64,000 nt of DNA from Cepaea nemoralis (GCA_014155875.1 JACEFZ010013234.1:265001-329000); one strand, 5' to 3'; counted from the stretch's first letter, positions 12,346 to 22,290 are shown. Numbers and translations are program-made. The notes: generated from the letters alone by a model not told the origin.

Positions 12346-13039
12346 GGATCCTTTCTTCATGAACCAGCAGTCCGTAGTGCCAGCGACGTTGACTTCTAGA
12401 AGTTATGGGGCATAACCTGAACGTTCCTGGAGGAACTCATGGAAGCGCCGGGCTCACGGCCAACGGTAATGCTTTACCCGCTGATAAAGCGAGCCATGAG
12501 GATTCTTCGGAACCAAGATGGCTGTGGTTCATTTCTTCAGATGGGAGCCGTCCTGCCACACGCTCTTCTTCATGAACTAGGACACCTTCTCTCTAAGCCA
12601 GGTCAGTTGGGGTGAAGGACACTTGTGACCACCTATCTATTGGCATCAGTTTAACAATCTTCCTGAATGCACCAGAGTTCCCTATCTGTCTTATCTGCTT
12701 TGTTTACGTGAGACTGAGCACTTGCGGGTTTGTCCGGAGGGCTACGGTTCTTAGAAACCCAGCGACTTATTTAGAACACAACATTTCAAGGGGTTGACAA
12801 TTAAAACATAAGAAGGCCTGCAACACGTGGTGTTGTGGCGGGTTTCACAGGGAGAATGAGCACTTGTAGATTTGTCCGTTGTGCTACATTGCTAGGGAAC
12901 GGGAGGGCGCAGCAGACACCAAAAGACAACAACAAAATATATGGTAAAGGGTTAGGGTTAGACGACGTCCATGGCGGTGACTCTTGGCGCCTTTACCTCC
13001 TCCAGACATGTTTTAGCAGTGCTAAATGCACTGTTATTA
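12346..13039. other. intergenic, weak repeats only
   Basis: Two related segments (about 12712-12760 and 12838-12900, both with a gagcacttg...tttgtccg core) are loosely duplicated. No gene, RNA or element end was recognised. Confidence 0.5.
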
Positions 13040-13147
13040 GTGGTTTGATATTACTGGGTATATGGTGGTAGACATGTTACAGACATTCCAGTGGGTGGTT
13101 TGATGTTACTGGGTATATGGTGGTAGACATGTACAGACATCCAGTCG
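13040..13147. repeat. 58-bp minisatellite, two copies
   Basis: Two copies of the reverse complement of the unit at 11456-11545 (tactgggtatatggtggtag and neighbours). The truncated LINE that follows starts within or right after the second copy. Confidence 0.8.
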
Positions 13148-14280
13148 TTGCATGGGCAAATAGATGGTGTGTCAGCATAAACACTGACAAGTGCAGCACC
13201 ACTTTATTTACCCTCTCTTCAAAACAAACGGCAGGGATCATCCAAATAAATGGAACACCCCTAAGAGAAGATGAAGAACCAGCATACCTTGGAGTAACAT
13301 TTGATGGCGGGCTGACATGGAGAAAGCACATCAACAAAGCAGTAGCAAAAGCCAGAAGGAAAATAGCCATCCTGAGAAAGCTAAGTGGAACCACATGGGG
13401 AGCCAGTGGGAAAATACTTAGCAAAGTTTACCAACAGAGCATACGACCACACCTGGAATATGGGTCAACTGCGTGGTGTTCAGCATCAAAAACCACACTA
13501 CAATAGCTGGACAAAGTGCAAAATCAAGCACTTAGAGTCACCAAAGGAGGGATGAGATCAACCCCTATAGTGGAAACGGAGAAGATGGGGAGGACACAAG
13601 CACTGAGTGAGTACAGAGATACGAAAACGCTAATAGGAGCAGAAAAGTTCCTCAGGTTGCCAGCCCACCCTATGAAGAACAGATTTGAAAACCTAGCTAT
13701 GGGGTGGTTGAAAAGAAGTAGTTTTATCCACCAGGCCAAACGACTCTGCAGAGAAACCACCGATTTGCCCATAGTTTGTATCCCCCTAACAACTATTCCA
13801 GAGCGAACTCCATGGAAAGATGAGCATAGATTATCATTACAATTCCAGACAAAATTGAGAGGAATATTTGACAAGGAAGAACAGAACAGTGTGCAGCGCA
13901 GAACAGCCACTCTCAGCTCCCTTGATGAAGAATACCCACAGGACCTCTGGATCCGAGCCTACACAGATGGGTCGGCACAAAATGCTGTTCGAAATTGAGG
14001 AGCGAGAGTGTACATAGAATACCCAAATAATACAAGGGACACAGCCAGAGTATCGACAAGAAAGTACTACCATAACTATGATGCTGAAATTGAGGCAATC
14101 AAGATAGCAACAGAGAAATTAATAAATACCAGCAACGGTACACAACCTGTGGTGCTACTGACAGATGCAAAATCAGTACTCGAGGCGCTCCTGTCTGGGA
14201 AATTGCCACTACTAAGGACACTACTTTCTGAACTTAGAAAGAAAAAGCAGGATATAACAATATGAATTGGACACAAATAG
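13148..14280 (+). pseudogene. 5'-truncated RNase H-type LINE, left part
   Basis: Conceptual translation gives the region after the RT catalytic motifs (YLGVTFDGGLTWRKHI), then a thumb/linker, then an RNase H start: AYTDGSA near 13960, a glutamate region YDAEIEAIK near 14080 and LLTDAKSVLEAL near 14160. An in-frame TAG at 13504-13506 and further stops near 13996 and 14263 break it. EN and the RT core are missing, so this is a dead 5'-truncated copy. The coding sequence is interrupted by the Penelope-like insertion and appears to resume at about 15651. RT plus RNase H suggests the I/Jockey supergroup; the clade is not resolved. Confidence 0.85.
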
Positions 14281-14460
14281 GTAAATTAAACTCCTGCGAG
14301 AAAAAACGTACTAAACATCAACTTTGACACATACCTTACAAGGAGATCCATGTGTCGCGAAATCCAAGTGAAAATCCGAAATCAGAAGCACTCAATAAAT
14401 ATATAAAATGAATAATAAAATAGAATAAAATACACACGAACGCGTACAATACGACACACA

Positions 14461-14491
14461 GACGTTTCGATTCTCAGAATCTTTGTCAATG
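14461..14491 (-). ncRNA. degenerate hammerhead-ribozyme-like motif
   Basis: Read on the minus strand: attgacaaa, then a 5-bp stem GATTC/GAATC closed by a three-base loop, then GAAACGTC. This is the layout of the hammerhead core (CTGATGA, stem II, GAAA), but the CTGATGA box is only partly matched, so cleavage is doubtful. Its position in the 3' part of a Penelope-like element matches the known placement in that group. Confidence 0.4.
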
Positions 14492-14677
14492 ACAACACAG
14501 ATAGCTAACAACGAAATACAGCAAACAGCAAACAACGAAAAAACACACACGACCTATCACTGTGCCATGTGGGGCAGAAAAATTGACTTGGCCAGCTGCG
14601 AAGGCGCTCGTTGGCTCCAAAATTAAAAGTGTGTTGCCAGAAAGGATTTAAGTAGCCAAGAATATGTGAAAAGTCTG

Positions 14678-15346
14678 CTATGAGAATATCGGGATGTGGG
14701 GACAGTTAGGTCTAGATATAGGGGGGGGGGGGCTGTGGGGGGGGGGGGGGGGCGGGTACAGCATAGTACTAGATAGTGTAAACAATTGGGGAAGATGCCA
14801 CAGTAATACCTTAGCGTCCACAACAGTATTAATACCTGCTGGATGGATACATCCCAGATTGTTGATAAGCTGGCGTTCAATTTTAAGTCTGACGGAGCTA
14901 TTAGAGAAGCAGGGTTTTAATGCGGTGACACATGCATTGTCGACTCCATTAGTGTTGGAGGAATTGAAATGGTTGGGGACAGGTTTGTCAGCGCCCTGAT
15001 TGATGTTTCTGAGGTGTTCTCTAAAACGATCAGCAAGACGTCTGCCCGTTTGGCCAATGTATTTCATGTCACATCGTTTGCAGATGATAACATAAATCAG
15101 ATTGCGGGATGTACAGGTGAAAGAATCTTTCAAGGTGAAGGTGCCTCGGGGAAATGCAATCTCTGGTGTCTGAACAACGTATGGGCATGTCAGACAGTTC
15201 TTACGCTGGCATTCGAATATGCCCACGGATGAAGTAACCGTGGGGAGGCGGCTATGCACAAGGTGGTCTCTGAGGCTCTGGTTACAGCGGAAAATTACCC
15301 TGGGGCCATTGGAGAATACCTCACGAGTGGTTGGATCGGATTCCAA
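14678..15346 (-). pseudogene. Penelope-like RT end plus GIY-YIG endonuclease
   Basis: A 222-codon open frame. In order it has: the RT/endonuclease linker (SDPTTREVF..., NQSLRDHLVHSRL), a cysteine cluster before the nuclease (CQRKNCLTC), then the nuclease core with the GIY-equivalent LIYVIICKRC and YIGQTGRRLADRFREHL, a histidine in VPNHF and a glutamate in KIERQLINNLG. In Penelope-like elements this domain nicks DNA to prime reverse transcription. The full RT core is absent, so it is non-autonomous. The low-complexity proline-rich tail encoded by the G/C runs is probably not native. Confidence 0.85.
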
Positions 15347-15650
15347 GATGGACCAGAGTCACAGGAAAATGTGCTTGATGGCATAGGCATGTGGATGAAA
15401 GGTGAGGATAAGCTTGGGTTCATTGTTTGGAGGTCGTGTATGTTTGGCGAGGGACATTTCCCGCGAGACCTGGGTTATACGATGAAAGCTGTGGACAAGA
15501 CGTCCTCTGGATAGGACCATCTGCGGAAAAAGTTAAGCATTTCGTGGGCTCTCCGAGGAAGTCATTATTGTCCAGACAGATCCGACGAAGGTGGAGTAGC
15601 TGGTAATATGGGATGGAATCTTTGCAGCTTTTGGGGTGGGATAAGCTTTG

Positions 15651-16192
15651 AGAGCTTATGAGATTTCTGAACTTAGCAGTCAGCATAAGGTCACCATACA
15701 GTGGATACCATCCCACTGTGGAGTACCCGGAAACGACAGAGCTGATCAATTGGCTAAGGAAGGAGCCAAAGAAGCACAGCCTGATGTGTCCGTTACATAC
15801 CACCAAAAGAAAAGAATGATCAAATCAGTCAGAAAGCCACCAAAACCTGCTCAAGATGACTACCACGTTATGGACAGACCAGAACAAGTCATTATTCTTC
15901 GCCTCAGAACAGGACACAATAGATTACGCAACCACATGTATACAAAATTCAAGATTGGTGAAACAGCCATGTGCACATGTGGATTGGCCTCAAAGACAGC
16001 AGAGCACATATTCCAAGACTGCCCAAAATATAACATATCTAGGCAAACGTTCTGGCCTAGAGAGACGACAGTGGAAGATAAACTCTATGGACCACTGTGT
16101 GAACTGAAAAAGACAGTTAAATTCATACAAGAGACAACATTGCAGATATAGACATATTTCAAGCGAACGAAAGAAGAAGAAGAATAGGTAAA
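15651..16192 (+). pseudogene. RNase H-type LINE, 3' part with GAA tail
   Basis: Open frame to a TAG at 16149-16151. It starts in the last RNase H motif (VTIQWIPSHCGVPGNDRADQLA, given here in pieces: IPSHCG near 15703, NDRADQLAKEG near 15733), then a basic linker, then a Cys/His motif C-x-C...H-x4-C (CTCGLASKTAEHIFQDC) near 15970-16022. The 3' UTR is very short and ends in (GAA)n after gcgaacgaaag. The same 3' end, truncated, is found antisense at 2241-2500 and 6758-6869. It overlaps in homology with the end of the left LINE part by about 45 bp, so it may be a different copy of the same family. Confidence 0.85.
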
Positions 16193-16263
16193 ATCTATAC
16201 CAAACTGCGCTATGCATTTTACAGATTTTAGGATATGAATGTATTTTGGTCCACTTTCATCCA

Positions 16264-16345
16264 GTCGTCGTGGCCGAGTGGTTAAGGTGATGGACTTGAA
16301 GTCCATTGTGATTTTCCCGCGTAGGTTCGAATCCTGCCGACGACG
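16264..16345 (+). tRNA. tRNA-Ser (anticodon UGA)
   Basis: An 82-nt cloverleaf with a perfect 7-bp acceptor stem (GTCGTCG with CGACGAC), discriminator G, an anticodon stem-loop GGACTTGAAGTCC presenting TGA, a long class II variable arm as expected for serine, and a T arm GTAGG-TTCGAAT-CCTGC. The internal promoter boxes TGGCCGAGTGG and GGTTCGAATCC are canonical. A T run about 10 nt downstream can act as the pol III terminator. This looks functional and is the only intact RNA gene seen. CCA is not encoded, as usual in eukaryotes. Confidence 0.95.
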
Positions 16346-16384
16346 GTTTGTTAATTTTTATTTTAGAGTATATTATTATGCGAA

Positions 16385-16435
16385 GTGACTATTCGCAATT
16401 CCATTGCGAATAGAAAAAAATTATATTCGCAATCG
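16385..16435 (+). repeat. hairpin-forming dispersed repeat
   Basis: Contains ATTCGCAAT-tcc-ATTGCGAAT, a perfect 9-bp inverted repeat with a three-base loop, followed by an A-rich stretch shared in inverted orientation with 3820-3900. Confidence 0.55.
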
Positions 16436-16502
16436 AAGTAGGTCACGTGATTATTCCTATGCGTATGTCCATATTACAATATTTTGTTGATGTGCAAACG
16501 TG

Positions 16503-16575
16503 TCCTCAGTAGCATAGTGGTTATTGTCTTCGCCTGGTACACGAGAGATCGAGGTTCGATTCCCCAACGGGGAGA
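16503..16575 (+). pseudogene. tRNA-like pseudogene (Asp-like)
   Basis: Resembles tRNA-Asp over its whole length (TCCTC acceptor start, A box TAGCATAGTGG, B box GGTTCGATTCC, GGGGA acceptor end). The anticodon loop is enlarged and cannot present a clean anticodon, and the T stem has mismatches. A T run follows at 16577. It is probably a tRNA relic or SINE head for the repeat block that follows. Confidence 0.65.
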
Positions 16576-16589
16576 CATTTTTTTTTCAT

Positions 16590-16775
16590 TTTCAGTAATT
16601 AGGTGACAGCAATGCTAGTCTGATGATTTCGCTTAAGGCATATGTTTTCTACGGATTTTGTGTATTAGGTGTTGTTTATCTTGCTGCACAAGAACCTGCA
16701 CACTTATCTTTCTGTTCTTATCTGTCCTCTACTTTTGTTGTCTTGGGAAAGGAGCTTAGCCACCCGAATACGAGT

Positions 16776-16871
<96 letters not shown>

Positions 16872-17330
16872 CGCTCTAAGTCTCGATCTCCCACCTCTCC
16901 CTTTCTTGTCTTTACCACTCTTTAATGTCTTTCGATACATCTTTCTCATATCTCTGACTCTCACACTATCTTCGTTATCTATCTCTCTCCTCTCTCTTGT
17001 CCACCTGCTTCAGATATACCGGGTTTTCCTACACTTTATATGCGTAGCATTTCCTTTTCCTTGTTTATTTATTAATTAATGAGGCCAGTCAATCGAAAGC
17101 CTGGTGTTTGAATTGCCTAACCATGTCTCTCTGAGGCGAAGCATATTACTGTCAGCTGGACCAGAACAGAGTCACTCAGAGAGGATGCAATGGAGGCCAT
17201 AGAAAGTGTCAAATTGAGAGAATCATCACTGCTGCGATATTATCAGGACTTAAATAGTAGGACGGTAACGTAAACAAACATGGATGCCTGGTAACAGTAA
17301 GTGTACAGAAACGAAAGTTAACAATTCTTG
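16590..17330. repeat. dispersed repeat block, diverged copy
   Basis: Shares with 3160-3740 and 18008-18620 the order ttgctgcacaagaacctgca, a TC-rich middle and the end with gtgtacagaaacg. It contains a pure (TC)n run at 16779-16867 where the other copies have short mixed pyrimidines. The open frames inside encode serine/leucine or Arg/Glu repeats and are artefacts of the TC run. Confidence 0.8.
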
Positions 17331-17554
17331 AACTCGCCTGGGGACAGAATTATTTGTAGGGATCGTTATTTGTATTGGGGATAGAAAGTGTCTATACGGA
17401 CTCAAGTCCGTATAAACTACTCTGTCTATTCGGACTCCACTTCGTGTTTTTTCCGGTCCGTTTTTTTTTCCGGAAACCCCGGCTGGTCACGTGAACTGCG
17501 TCATCGGGACATGTGTTTGACTATATTACACATTTTTGTAAAGTTTTCATTGTG

Positions 17555-17628
17555 TTTTCAGTAGCTTAGTGGTAAGCATTTCCGCCTGTCACGCGGGAGA
17601 CTGAGGTTCGATTCCTCACCAGCGAGAC
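17555..17628 (+). pseudogene. tRNA-Asp(GUC)-like sequence
   Basis: Good anticodon arm TCCGC-CTGTCAC-GCGGG with anticodon GTC, D stem GCTT/AAGC and T arm TGAGG-TTCGATT-CCTCA. The acceptor strands do not pair well. It is followed by a T run. It lies inside the 460-bp insertion. Either a decayed tRNA-Asp gene or a SINE head; a functional tRNA is unlikely because of the acceptor stem. Confidence 0.6.
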
Positions 17629-17749
17629 AATTATTTTTTTTAATGACATTGATAGAAAATCGCTTTGGAAATAGATGTCATTACGGGAATCCATCGATCG
17701 TTAATTTATAAAGGCTTGACTGTACTGGGCTTAGGTACCAGTACAGAGC

Positions 17750-17960
17750 GGGGCAGGTGGTCGCTTCTACAATCCCCAAGGACACTCCATTTTGTGGATG
17801 CCGCCTCTTGTGATACAAGCGCCAGGTATGGCGGTGTCAGGTTCCCCCAGTCTCATTGCCTGCCTAGTTGGTGTCCCATCATTTAGACAGACAACATCCG
17901 TATCAAGCGAGGCCTCAGCAAGAGCAGTACCCGGTATGTTCTCTCCCGACCTGTCCCACT
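17750..17960 (-). pseudogene. LINE APE endonuclease fragment (antisense)
   Basis: On the minus strand a reading with VCLNDGTPTRQAMRLGEPDTAI matches in order the endonuclease segment of the LINE at 25694 (VCLNDGMVTRMATRPGDSDSAI, positions 26469-26540). It is a short internal fragment lacking both element ends. Confidence 0.75.
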
Positions 17961-18685
17961 CTGTCTCACTCGCTAATTGAAGTAACCACATAATAGATAC
18001 CTGGTAAATGAAGAACAAATAAGTTGGTATCAACCAGTGCTGGTCTGATGATCTCGCTTTTGGCAGCAAACAGTGTTTCCTAGGGTTTTTGTGTTTTGTG
18101 TTGGTTACATGTGTCTTTATCTTGCTGCACAAGAACCTGCACACTTGTCTTTCTGTTCTTATCTGTCCTCTACTTTTGTTGTCTTGGGAAAGGCGCTTAG
18201 CCAACCGCTTATCCCTCCCTCTTTCTCTCACTTGTCTTTATCACTTTGTTATGTCTTTCAACACATCTTTCTCGTATCTCTGTCTCTCACACTATCTATC
18301 TTCGTTATCTATCTCCCCCCCCCCCTCTCTCTCTCTTTTCAAACTGCTTCACATATACCAGGTTTTCCTGCACTTTATGTACGTAGCATTTCCTTGTTTA
18401 TTTGTTAATTCATCAGGCCAGTAAGTCGGAAGCCTGGTGTTTGAATTGCCTAATCATGTCTTTCTGAGGCGACGCATATTACTGTCAGCTTGGACCGGAA
18501 TTATGAGGACATCAATAGTAGGGCGGTAATGTCAACAAAGATGGAAGCCTGTAGTAAACAGTAATCAGTAAGTGTACAGAAACGCAAGTTAACAATTCTT
18601 TAACTCGCACGGGGACACATTGGGGATACCAATCTGGAAAATTATTCTTGATATTTAAACAGCTTCATACTTCAGCTATACCCAG

Positions 18686-18800
18686 CTCCGTATAAACTAC
18701 TCTGTCTATACGGACTCTGCTCCGTATAAACTACTCTGTCTATACGGACTCAAGTCCGTATAAACTACTCTGTCTATTCGGACTCAAGTCCGTATAAACT
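18686..18800. repeat. 34-bp tandem repeat, three copies
   Basis: About three copies of a unit with ccgtataaactactctgtct and an inverted tacggact partner, the same motif that opens the dispersed repeat block at 3011 and 17395. The copies can pair with themselves as short palindromes. Confidence 0.8.
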
Positions 18801-19307
18801 CTCCCATAAAATATAGGCACATGTACAAACTCAAACGTACACAACAATTATAGACTAATTCTGGCCAAGACCGCCATACTCCAACCAGAAACATCAGTCC
18901 ACAGCTGCCAGCGACATCCCAGCACAAATACAGAATTATAGAAGTCTGACAAGTGATAAACAAGACAAATGGAAATAAAAGACACCGTGTCAGGATGTGC
19001 GTGATAAACATGCAGAAAACAAAGTCTGGCATAAACATGCAGATTTCTGGCCACATTTGTTTCTGCGCATGCCTGGCAGGAAGTTCTGGTTGCTAAGCGA
19101 CCACATTACCATGTGATGGGCAGGGTGACCAGATCGCCGTGATCAAAAGAAGCCAAGTCACGAAATAAAAAAGCCAAAATAAAGCCAAACACTACCCAGT
19201 ACAAAATGAAAAAGCCAAGAAAAAAGCCAAACATTGCCTAGTAAAAAGATATATTAAAAATATACTTATATCACATGAAGACCTCTTCTTCAAATAAGTA
19301 TTCCTCT

Positions 19308-20264
19308 TCATTGTTGAAATTCAGTACAGGATTCATTAGAATATACTATTCCAGCTTTGAAATCATTCAACATTTTGGATGAAGGTACAAATTCATTACA
19401 GCACTTGTTTGAAGATAATGGTTCTGCTCTAATTCTAATAATTGCTTCTAAGAGAGACAGCTGAAGTCTATTCCTTGCTTTGGTTTTTATGCATGTTAAA
19501 AGAGAGAACATCCTCTCCACTGCGGTATTGCTAATAAGTGTTATTAAGCAAGTAAGAATAAAAGAAGCAAGCTCTTTAAATTGGGGATGTTTCATGACTC
19601 CTTGCTCTGCATTTTTAGGCAGTCCATTTTCTTTAAATTGTTCTTCTTCCTTCCAATCTATAAAATGTTCTGTATTGTTCTTCAATAATAGTGTGGTTTT
19701 CTTCAGCCAAATTAAAAAAGGGCAATTTCGAAAATAGTGGTCTAGAAGCCTGGTTTAAGATTATTCCAGGGTTAAAATTGGTTAGATCTTTAAATATATT
19801 TCTTGCTGAAGGAAGCCGCTTTCTAACTTGATAAAGTGCTTCTTCTCGCACTGATAAGCATCTTTCTTTGAGATCTAAGACCTCTTGTTGGCAATTAATT
19901 TTTGTATCAGAACTTTTCTGAATGTAGTTATCACACTCTGACAGGAATTTGATGCCAAAATCAACATTAAAAACATCTTTTTTTCTTATTATTGGTATCA
20001 TAAGTCCTACTATTACGACGCTTATAATGCAAAAATAGTTCTTCATGTAATTCGTGAGGATCTGCCTTACTTTTCTGAAAAAAGGCTATTTAACCTTTCG
20101 AATTCCTGCACAATAGGGGTTGCGAAATGAAAATAAAGGTAGTTTCTTTGATCTAGAAGCATTTCGTTTATAAGTCGTGACTTAAATTTAGTGTAATAAT
20201 TTGCTAATTCAGCAGAAATAAAATAAGCCTTGAGTTCTTCCCAATTTATTAGAATGTTGAACAT
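19308..20264 (-). pseudogene. hAT transposase body and hATC dimerisation domain
   Basis: Three broken minus-strand frames (20264-20067, 20046-19633, 19685-19308). The last contains the conserved hAT C-terminal dimerisation signature SNTAVERMFSLLTCIKTKAR and following RNRL. The middle frame includes KSSDTKINCQQEVLDLK. The DDE core lies in the broken part and was not resolved by eye. Inactive. Confidence 0.8.
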
Positions 20265-20666
20265 TACTTTTCCCCGGACAAGCCAGCGAATAGAAGAAAT
20301 TTTCTCAAAGGAAGTGATGCTGTTCTAGCTTGCTGAAATTCTGTCGATGAGTTCATAATTTTGAATAAATCTTTAAATGCTTCTCGTCTTAGATTGCAAT
20401 GTCTAAACCAATTTGGTATTTCTGTCAGCAAAAGTCCAATGTTTTAAGGTAGTTTTGACACTGTATATTTAATGCACAATGCTAATGAATGGCAAACACA
20501 CTTATACTGAACACATGAAGGAGATACATCTGTCATTCTGGACCAAACTGAATTGTTGCATCCAACCATACTGGAAGCACCATCGGATGCAAAACCAATG
20601 CAATTTTTTAATGATTGATTACATTTTTCAATTTCATCCTAATTTTCAGCTAATTTAACTTTGTCA

Positions 20667-20927
20667 TCAATTTTCTTGCTTATTGTCACCACTGAGTGTT
20701 TTTTGTGAAGAAGATGGCGCGCTCCGCTTGTGTTTTTCTGTTGTTGCATGATTTGCGAGATTTGAAAATCTTGGAACAATATTACAATGGCACAGTTTGC
20801 AATATGCCTCTTCAGAACCGTCAGTGGATTTCTTGAGCCACACAAATGTCTTTTCCCATTGATCATTATATTTCCGATTAGTATCATAAGATGGTATCCA
20901 CTTTGGCATGATAATAGGTTCAGTCAA
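20667..20927 (-). pseudogene. hAT transposase, BED zinc-finger N-terminus
   Basis: An 86-codon frame starting MTEPIIMPKW. A WEKTFVWLKK segment precedes a BED-type zinc finger with C-x2-C (CKLC) and H-x4-H (HATTEKH) ligands. BED fingers are the DNA-binding module of many hAT transposases. The frame ends early and the downstream body is in other frames. Confidence 0.8.
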
Positions 20928-21479
20928 TAATATTAATAAGAAATACTTGCGAGTTGCGACTCGCGATTGCTATGAAGGTATAATTAATTTGAAAACTTAA
21001 CTACTAAACAGTAAGCTGCGCAGTGCTTCAGTGCGCATAGAACATGGCCAGATAAGCTTATCATTTTGCATTTGTTTTTGCTTAAAAATAGTAACACAAG
21101 ACAACAATTAACTGTAAAAATTCAAAAAAGAGGCATATACCATTACAAATTGTTAAAAAGCCAAAAGAAAGCCAAAAAGCCAAACTGATTTTCTGACGCC
21201 AACCATGTTTTAAAAAAGCCAAATTTGTCAAATTTGGCTTCAAAAAAGCCAATCTGGTCACCCTGGTGATGGGTCGGCCATTGTTATAAAACGACACATA
21301 ACTCTTAATTTGACGCTGCGTAATTCCGGGCACATTTTTCATAATCTCCCTTTATTTTGAGTGACGGACGCACTGGGAACCAGGGATTGTGTTACAAGAG
21401 GCTGTCATGGATGCGGTAATGGATTCTGGTGGAGTTCATAACTGTTGGGGTTGGAAACAGTGGCTTTCAGGATAGTTTG

Positions 21480-21707
21480 CTAGTGAGGGGGTCAGAAAGA
21501 GTGTGCTGAAGTGTTATATAGAACCTGTATTGCTATATGGCAGTGAATCTTGGAATGTAATGAACAAATTAGGAAGAACATGGAAGCAACAGAGATGTGG
21601 TTCCTGAGACGAATGTTGCGAATTCCTTGGACTGCCAGAGTAACTAACAACGACTGTCTGAAAGAGGCTAATGATACTAGAACATTATATGCAATAATAA
21701 GAAAGAG
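21480..21707 (+). pseudogene. RTE-like LINE C-terminal remnant, left part
   Basis: Encodes CYIEPVLLYGSESW (frame 1) and, after a small frameshift, NEQIRKNMEATEMWFLRRML, the typical end of the RT region of endonuclease-RT LINEs. A closely related copy is at 36825-37208. Its continuation after the nested insertion is at 22081-22290. Confidence 0.8.
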
Positions 21708-22080
21708 CAAATGTCTTAGAAGACTTCTAAACATCCACTGGACAGACTTCAGAACCAATTCGCAAATAAGACAAGAGACTAAGCAAGATACAGTATCCAA
21801 TTTCATAAGAAGACGCCGTTGGAACTACATCGGCCATGTACTCAGAATGGACAAGACAAGACTCCCCTACCAAGCCCTCATATGGTCACCGGTAGGGAAA
21901 AGAAAACGGGGAAGACCAAGAGAGACCCTGCGTAGAACTATCATTAGAGAAGGCTCATTCAATGGCCAAGTAAATATCCAAGATCTACAACAGATAGCAG
22001 CGAACCGCCAGGCATGGAGAGACAGGACTTCTGCCCTATGCGCTGCCTTAGGCTCAAGAGGAAAGACTAACTAACTAACT
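21708..22080 (+). mobile_element. second LINE fragment nested in the first
   Basis: A 373-bp insertion flanked by a direct repeat aagaaagag (21699-21707, 22081-22089). It encodes a different LINE tail: RRRRWNYIGHVLRMDKTRL, GKRKRGRPRETLRRT and RQAWRDRTSALCAALGSRGK, ending in a (CTAA)n tail. Host and insert happen to be in the same frame, giving a 174-codon chimeric open frame (21550-22074) that is not a real gene. Confidence 0.85.
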
Positions 22081-22290
22081 AAGAAAGAGACAAACAGCTT
22101 TCTTTGATCATGTGATGAGAAAAGGGGCATTATTAGAAACATCGTTATGACTGAAAAGATCGAGCGGAAGAGAGGCAGGGGCAGACCAAGAGAAATGATG
22201 CTGGATAGATTGAGACGATGGCATGGAGGAATATCAACAACGGAGTTGATCCAGATACATCAACTCACCAGTTGCCTAGGCGCGATTTTT
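22081..22290 (+). pseudogene. RTE-like LINE remnant, right part
   Basis: Aligned by eye to the copy at 36955-37190: frames give FFDHVMRKGAL and RGRGRPREMMLD-like readings broken by stops. No (GAT) tail survives. Confidence 0.7.

Larger units (their letters stand above)
14281..15650 (-). mobile_element. Penelope-like element, 5'-truncated (antisense)
   Basis: The insertion in the LINE reads on the minus strand as the end of a Penelope-like RT (around 15540-15350, with a stop and a frameshift) followed by a GIY-YIG nuclease. Its likely 3' UTR lies at 14290-14680, where a short hairpin followed by GAAAC (14461-14491, minus strand) resembles the core of the hammerhead ribozymes known in Penelope-like elements. 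Two long G runs (14721-14752, plus strand) also lie here. Penelope-like elements are retroelements distinct from LINEs and LTR elements. Confidence 0.85.
17395..18620. repeat. dispersed repeat block, copy 2 with internal insertion
   Basis: 17395-17540 equals 3011-3155 and 18004-18580 equals 3158-3720, with only a few differences. The intervening 460 bp are an insertion or alternatively a segment lost from copy 1. Short gtaaa-type sequence lies at both junctions. Confidence 0.85.
19121..21265 (-). mobile_element. complete hAT DNA transposon (decayed)
   Basis: 2145 bp bounded by terminal inverted repeats cagggtgaccagat (19121 on) and its complement ending at 21265, flanked by an exact 8-bp target duplication gtgatggg (19113-19120 and 21266-21273), the hAT hallmark. 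Many AAAGCCAAA-like subterminal repeats lie just inside both ends, as expected for transposase binding. The transposase is on the minus strand and split over several frames by stops and frameshifts, so the element is inactive. Confidence 0.95.

Noticed and set aside
16503..16575. Functional tRNA
   Set aside because: Anticodon loop is abnormal and T stem has mismatches; kept only as a pseudogene.
16623..17079. Frames with long Ser-Leu or Arg-Glu dipeptide runs
   Set aside because: Translation of the (TC)n/(GA)n run.
21550..22074. A 174-codon gene
   Set aside because: It is an in-frame accident joining two different LINE tails across a nested insertion.
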